A stretch of 28,050 nucleotides of DNA from Linderina pennispora (Eukaryota > Kickxellomycota > Kickxellomycetes > Kickxellales > Kickxellaceae). Position 1 is the first letter of the stretch, and every line of letters begins with the position of its first letter. Under the pieces are notes generated by a model that did no database searches, was not told the origin of the DNA, and saw only the letters and a program-made list of their open reading frames with translations. Below are positions 20,796-28,050 of this stretch, piece by piece. The position numbers and the translations under genes are program-made. The stretch is taken from NCBI RefSeq assembly GCF_002104995.1, contig NW_024468380.1:1-28050 (forward strand). Direction: 5' to 3'.

Positions 20796-22480
20796 ATGGG
20801 CTGGATTGACAATCTCAATAGCCATGTCGCCAAATCGCCGGTCGGCCGGTGGTTCCGTCTCAGCGGCTCCGGCGCAGTTGTCGAGCGCGACAACTCAAAG
20901 TTCTCTGTCGAGATCCGTGCTGGTCTGACGACATTCATCACGATGGCGTATATCATCTCGACCAACTCGCTCATCCTGACTGACACGGGTGGTACGTGCG
21001 ACTGTGACCGCGAGCAGTTTGGTGCCACATGCACCAATGACCCGGCCTACGCATCGTGCCTCCAGGAAATCAAGATGGACTTTATCACGGCCACATGCGC
21101 GATCTGCTGCATCGGCTGTGTCCTAATGGGTGTTGTTGGTAACCTGCCGATTGCATTGGCTCCCGGAATGGGCCTGAACGCCTACTTCACCTACACTGTT
21201 GTTTGGATTCCACGGCACTGGCAAGGTGCCATACACCAGGGCGCTGGCTGCCGTGTGCATTGAGGGCATCATTTTCTTCATCTTGTCGCTTGTCGGCCTT
21301 CGCCAGTGGCTTGCCCGCCTCATCCCGGCCAGCCTCAAGACTGCCACTGCTGCCGGCATCGGAATCTACCTGGCATTTATCGGTCTGCAGTCGTCGGCTG
21401 GAATCGGCCTCATCACCGGCAGCTCGGCTACTCTAGTTGAGCTCGGTGGGTGCCCGCCCGAGTTCCGTGACGAGAAACATGTGTGCACTTCGCATCATAT
21501 GGCCGGTGGGCCAACCTGGCTCGGCATTGCTGGTATCATCATCATTACCATTCTGATGCTGTATCGCGTCAAGGGCGCCATTCTGGGCTGGTATCCTGCT
21601 GGTTGCCATCATTTCATGGCCGCGTGGCACGCCGGTCTCATACTTCCCTTACACAGAGAATGGCGACATTGGCTTCAACTTCTTCAAGAAGGTCGTCACA
21701 TTCCACCCGATCCAGAACATTCTGGCTAAATTCGACTGGGAGTTGAAGGATGGCGACGTGTGGCTGGCCCTGATCACATTCCTGTACGTGGATATCCTTG
21801 ACTGCACGGGCACCATGTTCTCAATGGCCAAGTTTTGGTGGCTTCCTCAACGAGCGCACGCAGGACTTTGAAGGCTCTGCCTTTGCCTTCCTCTGCGACT
21901 CCTCGACCATCGCCATTGGCTCCATCCTGGGTCTGTCGCCGGTTTCGACCTTTGTCGAGTCTGGTGCTGGCATTGCGGAGGGCGGCCGCACCGGTCTGAC
22001 CAGCGTTGTCACCGGCATCGGGTTCTTTGTCGCCCTGTTCTTTGCGCCTTATTTTTGCGTCGTTCCCGCCTGGGCTACCGGTCCTGCTCTGGTCTCAGTC
22101 GGCGCCATGATGCTCCAGAACGCCGTCCATGTCAACTGGTCGTACATCGGCGATGCAGTGCCTGCCTTTCTGACCATCATCATGATTCCCTTCGGGTACT
22201 CGATCGGATACCGGTCTGATTGCCGGCATTGGGTCGTACATCATCATCAACACGCTCGTGTGGCTGCTGGCCAAGGCGTCGCGCGGCCGCATCGTCCCGC
22301 CAAACTACGAGGACAAGACCGAGTGGAACGCGTACCTGACGCGCGGCCGCTACAAGGCTATTCCTCCGCCCTGGCTCCGCAGGCTCCTGCGCCATCAACG
22401 CCCCAGAGCTGTTCGACGACAAGTCGAGCATTGACCGCGAGCTCAAGGCGCAGATGAGCCAGAGCCGCGACATCCTGTAA
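20796..22480 (+). CDS. AzgA-type adenine/guanine/hypoxanthine permease, copy 1
   Basis: A plasma-membrane purine-proton symporter of the AzgA branch of the NCS2 superfamily, about 559 residues as in the family. Starting MGWIDNLNSHVAKSPVGRWF, it shows AGLTTFITMAYIISTNSLIL (TM1), an acidic loop with CDCD, and ALAPGMGLNAYFTYTVV (TM3). Further on are GIYLAFIGLQSSAGIGLI, the signature VDILDCTGTMFSMA, ESGAGIAEGGRTGLT, and the late helices through IMIPFGYSIGY. It ends SQSRDIL with TAA at 22478-22480. Five one-base frame breaks, near 21203, 21589, 21835, 22211 and 22392, each act as an added base; removing five bases makes the length an exact multiple of three. The adjacent paralogue at 23767 is intact at four of these sites. 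I take it as functional with sequence errors; a decaying duplicate is possible. Confidence 0.9.
21358..21467 (+). repeat. Near-identical tract shared with permease copy 2 (24330-24439)
   Basis: Over 110 bp the two permease genes differ at a single base (T/C at 21424), including almost all third codon positions. Flanking coding sequence differs at many silent sites. This is the pattern left by recent gene conversion between tandem copies. Confidence 0.8.
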
Positions 22481-23610
22481 TCACACGGCCCTCGCAATGT
22501 TATCTTCCAGGCCCAACAAAAAGCGCCCAGAGCCCAGCGACCCAGAGGCTGGCGCTCGAAAGTTCCCACCGTTTCTAATCATTTTTTGTGCCCTTTTTCT
22601 GTGCTGTCCGTTTCAACTTTACCCCAATTTTCTCTAGCGATTGCCCAGAGGGACCGGCCGGTGGCATCTGCTTCTTCACTCTGGGAAGGATGCGCATGGC
22701 CGCTCCACTGCCAAAGCCGCGCTGACCAGATCTGGCGCAGCTGCGCCGGCCGCAGATCGAGACCGGTGGTTTTCTACTGTGGCTCACAGCGAAAGTGGGA
22801 TGTTTCTGTAAAAGGCACCCATCTACCACAGAGTCAATTTCCCCAATCCCGGATAATGTCACGGCGCTCCATGTTCCCTGCGCGCGATTCTGCGCCACCG
22901 TCCCAGACGCGGCATGGCCTGGTACCATCGCCGGTCCGCTGCCAGCATGACCTGATGCCTCGCCCCTAGTAGCTGCAGTCCCATGGACAGGTGTCACAAA
23001 TAGTGCACAGAGTGGGATTAACAGCGGCAACTGTGATTCACGCCTTTTTTGTCATGCTCTCATTCCCCCAGCTTTCTTCCCGGACGGCGTCTGCAACCTG
23101 ACAGGCTGGAATGCCACAATGCGTTGTGATCGACGCCGTCGCTGGAACAACAAATCCGTTCGTATCTGTCTCATCACATCAGCCGTCGCTGAGTTAACAG
23201 CGGGCGAGAGGCAGGAGGGGGTGGGTCGCGGCCCCTGGTTCCTCCGACGGTTCTGCACATGAAAGGCAGCGCTTCTCCGGCGACGCCAATCCGCCCTTGA
23301 CATGCTGTCCTGGCGTTCTTTTTTGCGGGGGTCGTGTAGGAATCTGCATCTCTGCGATGCTCTTGCCTTGGCGGATCATGCAATGCGGAAGGCAAAGTAC
23401 GTGCGCACGTAATAATGCTGCAGGCCTCACTGCCTGCCCTCCTTCCACCGGCGACCTTGGAAAGAAAAAAAATCGGTCGTCAGGGAGTGACATCTGCACA
23501 TCCTTTTGCTCTCGAAAAAATTTTGTTCCGAGCTCATCCTCATTAGCAAGTGCGCGCAAAGGGGATTTTATTTCGTTCACTGCACACTGGCCGCCTTCCG
23601 CCGGATCGAG
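22481..23610. other. Inter-permease region, promoter of copy 2
   Basis: About 1.1 kb without a gene. It holds a GC-rich first half and, toward the second permease, homopolymer runs (A8 at about 23464-23471), a 14-bp palindrome and a TATA box. ORFs here are shadow-like and lack domains. Confidence 0.5.
23398..23411. promoter_or_regulatory. 14-bp perfect palindrome TACGTGCGCACGTA
   Basis: A perfect inverted repeat about 200 bp ahead of the TATA box of permease copy 2. Each half holds the GCACGT/ACGTGC core typical of bHLH or bZIP binding sites. An 8-bp core, GTGCGCAC, also occurs twice in PDX1 intron 2, so chance cannot be ruled out. A dimeric regulator site is inference. Confidence 0.4.
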
Positions 23611-23619
23611 TATAAATAG
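23611..23619 (+). promoter_or_regulatory. TATA box of the second purine permease
   Basis: TATAAATAG lies 156 bp ahead of the ATG at 23767, followed by a pyrimidine-rich leader (CTCTCTTGTGTGCAAC). Confidence 0.75.
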
Positions 23620-23766
23620 CATTGGGCCCGCCCATTGTTCGTCTACCAGAAGGAATAGGACAACGCATCTCTCTTGTGTGCAACTTTTTTGTCTCCCTCC
23701 TATATATCCCCTGTAATATCTGTTACGGCACGCTACCTCTGCCCATTGCCATTTACTGTCTCAAGC

Positions 23767-25452
23767 ATGGGCTGGATTGACAAGCTAAAACACCCGTGTT
23801 GCCCGCACGCCTTTCGGCAAGTGGTTCCGCCTCGAGGGCTCCGGCGCGCCGTCCGAGCGTGCTGGATCCAAGTTCTCTGTCGAATTGCGCGCTGGTCTGA
23901 CGACATTCATCGCCATGGCATATATCATCTCGACGAATGCGCTCATCCTCACCGACTCTGGAGGTCCTTGCGATTGTGACCGCGAAAAGTTCGGCGCTAC
24001 CTGCGAAACAGATCCCGCCTACGCGACATGCCTCCAGGAGGTCAAGCTGGATCTGATTACAGCCACCTGCGCCATCTCCTGCCTTGCCTGTGTGCTGATG
24101 GGTGCCCTGGCTAACCTGCCGATTGCGCTGGCTCCCGGAATGGGCCTGAACGCCTACTTTGCGTACACCGTCGTTGGGTTCCACCGGCACTGGCAAGGTC
24201 ACGTACCAGAATGCTGTTGCGGCTGTGTGCATTGAGGGCATCATCTTCTTTGTGCTGTCGGTTATTGGTCTGCGCCAATGGTTTGCTCGTCTGATCCCGC
24301 TGTGCCTCAAGACTGCCACTGCCGCCGGTATCGGAATCTACCTGGCATTTATCGGTCTGCAGTCGTCGGCTGGAATCGGCCTCATCACCGGCAGCCCGGC
24401 TACTCTAGTTGAGCTCGGTGGGTGCCCGCCCGAGTTCCGCGACAAGAACAACCTGTGCACCTCTCACCACATGCAGGGCGGCCCGACCTGGCTCGGCATC
24501 ATGGGTCTGATGGTTATCGGCACTCTTCTCCTGTACAGACTCAAGGGCGCTATCCTGATCGGCATTGTGCTTGTCGCCATCATCTCGTGGCCACGCCCGA
24601 CCTCGGTAACGTACTTCCCGTACACCGAGGCCGGCAAACGGCGCGTTCGACTACTTCAAAAAGGTGGTCGCCTTCCACCCGATCAAGCACACGCTCAGCT
24701 CGTACCACTGGGACCTGTCGTCGGGCGAAATCTGGATTGCGCTGATCACGTTCCTGTATGTGGATATCCTCGACTGCACAGGCACCATGTTCTCGATGGC
24801 CAAGTTTGCTGGCTACATGGACGACAACACCCAGGACTTTGAGGGCTCCAGCATGGCGTTCCTTGTCGACTCGGCGTCGATTGTCGGGTCGGCGTTCGGC
24901 TCGTCGCCAGTCACTGCATTCATCGAGTCTGGCGCGGGCATTGCCGAGGGCGGCAAGACTGGCATTACCACTATGATCACCGGCCTTATGTTCTTCATCT
25001 CGCTGTTCTTTGCTCCGATCTTTGCGTCGTTCCCGCCCTGGGCCACTGGTCCGGCCCTGATTACTGTCGGATCGATGATGATGCGCAATGTTATCTCGAT
25101 CAACTGGAACTACGTTGGCGACGGCCTGCCTGCATTCATCACCATCATCATGATCCCGTTCGGCTACTCGATCGGATACGGTCTGATTGCCGGCATTGGC
25201 TCGTTTATCTTCATCAACTCTGCTGTCTGGATCTTGCACAAGGTCTCCGGCGGCAGAATCTGTCCGCCCAACTTCAACGAGCGCGACAACTGGGTCGAGT
25301 TTGTCACCCGCGGTGGCTTCAAGAGCAACATCCCGCCCTGGATCATGCGCCTGTTTGGCAAGCAGCCGGTCTCGCTGGCTCCTCACCACGACGTCGGCTC
25401 GGAGAACGAGCTCAAGGAGATCGCAATCGAGAACAGCAAGTCAATCCACTAA
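23767..25452 (+). CDS. AzgA-type adenine/guanine/hypoxanthine permease, copy 2
   Basis: A paralogue of the gene at 20796 and the same transporter type, about 560 residues. After MGWIDKL, the protein continues VARTPFGKWFRLEGSG, AGLTTFIAMAYIISTNALIL, ALAPGMGLNAYFAYTVV, VDILDCTGTMFSMA, ESGAGIAEGGKTG and IIMIPFGYSIGYGLIAGIGS. It ends ENSKSIH with TAA at 25450-25452. Three frame breaks near 23789, 24184 and 24637 each act as one added base; the last 270 codons are uninterrupted. It lacks the DKSSIDRELKAQ tail of copy 1 and has its own acidic end instead. The two genes share the same orientation with separate TATA boxes, so they may differ in timing or inducer. Substrate choice between adenine, guanine and hypoxanthine cannot be read from this sequence. 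Confidence 0.92.
24330..24439 (+). repeat. Partner of the near-identical tract in permease copy 1
   Basis: The counterpart of 21358-21467: 109 of 110 bases match, against a background of frequent silent differences in the rest of the two genes. Confidence 0.8.
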
Positions 25453-25698
25453 TCCCCAACACCAGCTACTAATCTCTCTCTGTAATCATCTACCACTAAT
25501 AATCAAATCAATGCTTGGCCTCTTTTTTTTCTTCGCCGATGTCAATGTCTCCAGCGAAAAGACTGGTTTGACAAAAAACTTTTTCTTCTATTTAACCCTC
25601 CTTGCGCCATTTCTCTTGCTCGCATTTCTTCTATCTACTTGTTCTTGCTGCTGTGCAACTGGGAACCTACGCAGAGGCACACGTGCACATTTTCTATC

Positions 25699-25707
25699 TA
25701 TATATAC
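25699..25707 (+). promoter_or_regulatory. Possible TATA element of UTP20
   Basis: TATATATAC lies 52 bp ahead of the ATG at 25759 in an AT-rich leader. The position is right, but the motif is common in such sequence. Confidence 0.4.
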
Positions 25708-25758
25708 ACATATCATACACAGCAACCTGCGCGTAACGGGAGGATCGGTATACTGAGA

Positions 25759-28050
25759 ATGAAGGACACAGGGTTTGCGGCGCAGCTGAACACCACGGGC
25801 GGTGCCAACACCTACCGGTTCAAGTCTTTCAAGCAGCGCGTCGAGGGGATCGAGATCAATGTCTCGCGGCGCGTGAAGCGCGACCTCGATGAGCCCGAAG
25901 AGTACGACTCGTACCTGGCCGAGGCTGTGCTCAAGTGGGGCGAGCTCAACTGCACAAACGACTTTACAGAGCTTCTGAGGAAGATCAGAGACTACCATCA
26001 GTCGCTGGCCCAGGTCCTCTACCACAAGGAGCAGATCGTCGGCGTGCTGGAGGGCTACCTGTCGATGGATCACGAAGGCGTACTTGAGCCTGTGCTAGAG
26101 TAAGTTGCGCGCTAGCAGTGGGTAGCCATGTATATTGGCATGCTGCATGTATGTGTTGCTAACTCTTCCTATGAGCTATAGTCTGGTCACTACGCTGGCG
26201 CGGGATCTCCAGGACGAATTCATGCCGTTTTACCAGCAGCTGGTCCAGCGCATCCTGCCGCTGATGAAGGTCGAGAACCCGAAATCGTCGAATGGTCCTG
26301 TAATGCCCTCGCGTACTTGTTCAAGTATCTGTCAAAATCCCTGGTGCCAACCTCAGCTCAACATTCGACCTCGTTGCGCCGATCCTCGGCACAGAGCGGC
26401 AGAAGGCGCACACGCGACGGTTTGCAGCCGAGTCGCTGGCATTCTTGATCCGCAAGCTGCGCGGCGACTCGCTGCAAACGTTTGTTGGCCATGTTGTCCA
26501 GGCACTGGTCGCGTGTCCAGACAAGCGCGTGGCTGGGTTCAGAGAAGGCATTGCGCTGCTGTTCTTTGAATGCATCCGCAGCGTCGATGGGCGGCTGCAC
26601 TCGCGTGCTTCAGGCTCCTCACTGCGCTTCTGGTTGAGCTATACAAGGAGTCCTGTGGGAAGCGGCTCGAGGACAACCAGGTATATCTGCTTACATTGTC
26701 GATTATCAAGATGTGCCTGCATTACGTGAAGCGCGACACATCCGAGCAATCTGGTCGGTTCTTCTCGCTGAGTACGATGCCAGGTGCGCGCCATCACGGG
26801 CTCGAAGGCCGGTCGGCTTGAGCCATACTGTGCCCTGCTTGGCCTGCTGGCTTCCTGCGACGATTCTGCGCAAAGGCAGCCGTGTCCGCGATTACAAGGC
26901 GCTGTTCCAGCGGTGCCAGTCGGCATTCGAGATCGCGTCACTGGTGAGCAGCGAGACGTATAAGAAGCCGGCCGACGAGAAATGCGTAGCAGTCATGGCC
27001 CACGAGCGCATCAAGTGGCTCTCGGGCCTGCTTTTGCAGAGCAGTGTCACTGAGATGGTGGCTGTCGGAAGGCTGCTGCTGGATGCTGTGTTTGAGAGCG
27101 AGTCGATGAAGACGCCCTGTCGATGGCGCTGACCCTGGCCCGCCTCGAGTGGTCGCAGTGGAACCAGATCCTGCTTCCATACCTGGTCAACTGACAGTCT
27201 CCAAATGGGCTGACCACAAGAACATCTTGCTGCTCTTTTGGGCGGAGCTCTTTCAGCTGGACATGTTCAAATCTTACTGCCAGTCTCGGTCATCACATCG
27301 CGAGGCCAGATTCTGTTTCCATCGGCGTCCGGGAAGAAGGCAAAGAAGACGGCATCTACGAGCGTATCGCAGTCGCTGCTGCAGTGGCTGCTCGAGCCTG
27401 TTTGAATGGTCTGATCTACTCGACCACCAAATCACGATTCCGTCTGGTGAGGCGACCATGTTCAGCGGATTCGATGACAGCGAGGACGACACACCAGCAT
27501 GGCTAGCAAGTCATCATCATCTGGGGATTCCAAGAACTCGGTGGTGTCCGAACTCTCGATCAAATCGGCCATCCTGTCGGTTCTGACAAACATCTCGATC
27601 GACGCCAGCGTCCTTGTCGATGGTCTTGATTCGTTCTGCACCCAGCTGTCGACGAGCATTGCGCAGATCACAGCACAGCTTGCCAAGGACAGCGAGTATC
27701 TGCAGCACACATCGGCTAACGCAAAGCAGCGCTATGACATTGGTCCTGCTGATGGCGGGATCTGGGGTGATGAGGCGAGCGAGGCGCTGGGATTGCACAC
27801 GTCCAAGGACGACAGGCTGTACTGGGGTCCCTATCACCAGCTGCACCCACTCATCACACTGCTTGGCCGTGCCATGGCACTCAAGGCAACCACAGCTATG
27901 CATGCACCGCCTGCCAGCGCTGCGACGACCCTGATGAACCGCTGGGCCGATGTTGTCGCCAGCATTCTGCCGACCCACTACGCAAACCCGTCCTGGTTGA
28001 TGGTGTTTACCAAATCGCCGACGCGCTCAAGTTTGTGACAACGATGAACC
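25759..28050 (+). CDS. UTP20: UTP20, U3 snoRNP / small-subunit processome HEAT-repeat protein (N-terminal part)
   Basis: UTP20 is a nucleolar HEAT-repeat scaffold needed for 18S rRNA maturation; the yeast protein is about 2,500 residues, so only the first quarter or so is here and the gene runs off the window. Exon 1 (25759-26099) starts MKDTGFAAQLNTTGGANTYR and shows RFKSFKQRVEGIEINVSRRV and FTELLRKIRDYHQSLAQVLY, the conserved opening of the family. An intron at 26100-26181 (GTAAGT...TATAG, 82 bp) joins EPVLD to LVTTLARDLQDEFMPFYQQL in frame. Then come IVEWSCNALAYLFKYLSKSL, RRFAAESLAFLIRKLRGDSL and KWADHKNILLLFWAELF. About eleven frame breaks occur (near 26279, 26346, 26603, 26747, 26770-26920, 27103, 27192, 27269, 27395, 27497 and 27983), nearly all as one missing base in a short homopolymer. 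The family call is firm. As the protein is essential in model organisms, the breaks are more likely sequence errors than decay. Confidence 0.9.

Noticed and set aside
25759-28050. UTP20 as a pseudogene
   Set aside because: Protein similarity is continuous through all breaks, splice sites are intact, and the breaks look like homopolymer length errors, so decay is not needed to explain them.

Overview
This window looks like nuclear DNA from an early-diverging filamentous fungus, most likely of the Kickxellales/Coemansia type. The lineage is an inference from gene style and protein similarity; I could not run a search. The eukaryotic evidence is short GT-AG introns (71-232 bp where frame fixes them), TATA boxes 50-350 bp ahead of starts, monocistronic genes on both strands, and conserved eukaryotic proteins: a nuclear basket nucleoporin, a pyruvate dehydrogenase E3-binding protein and UTP20.

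Layout. 80-822 (-) is a short-chain dehydrogenase, divergent from 1234-3775 (+), a PB1...UBA protein with a long Lys/Glu-rich middle and the outline of a selective-autophagy receptor. 3804-6753 (-) is a stretch of coding-like segments that I cannot identify, convergent with the PB1/UBA gene. 6934-7014 (+) is a tiny secreted-peptide ORF with a good promoter. 8096-8956 (+) is a clean secreted GH24 lysozyme with an SH3-like domain. 9520-9780 (+) is a truncated acyl-CoA synthetase relic. 9831-10553 (-) is a disordered Gly/His/Asn/Tyr-rich protein of unknown role. 11393-16876 (+) is a TPR/MLP1 nucleoporin. 17262-19001 (+) is PDX1/E3BP. 20796-22480 and 23767-25452 (+) are tandem AzgA-type purine permeases. 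25759-end (+) is the N-terminal part of UTP20.

The genes do not form one pathway; this is an ordinary mix of housekeeping and secreted functions. The permease pair is a tandem duplication with one tract that looks recently homogenised.

The most pervasive oddity is single-base frame breaks in otherwise well-conserved genes. In the permeases, PDX1, TPR and most of the PB1/UBA gene they behave as one extra base; in the SDR and UTP20 they are nearly all one missing base. The lysozyme, the disordered protein and more than 4 kb of TPR are unbroken. Because UTP20 is essential in model eukaryotes, sequencing or assembly error is the first explanation, and broken frames should not be read as pseudogenes without re-sequencing. 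No clearly new multi-gene system was found. The best candidates for novelty are the PB1/UBA protein, the unidentified minus-strand region and the very short secreted peptide.
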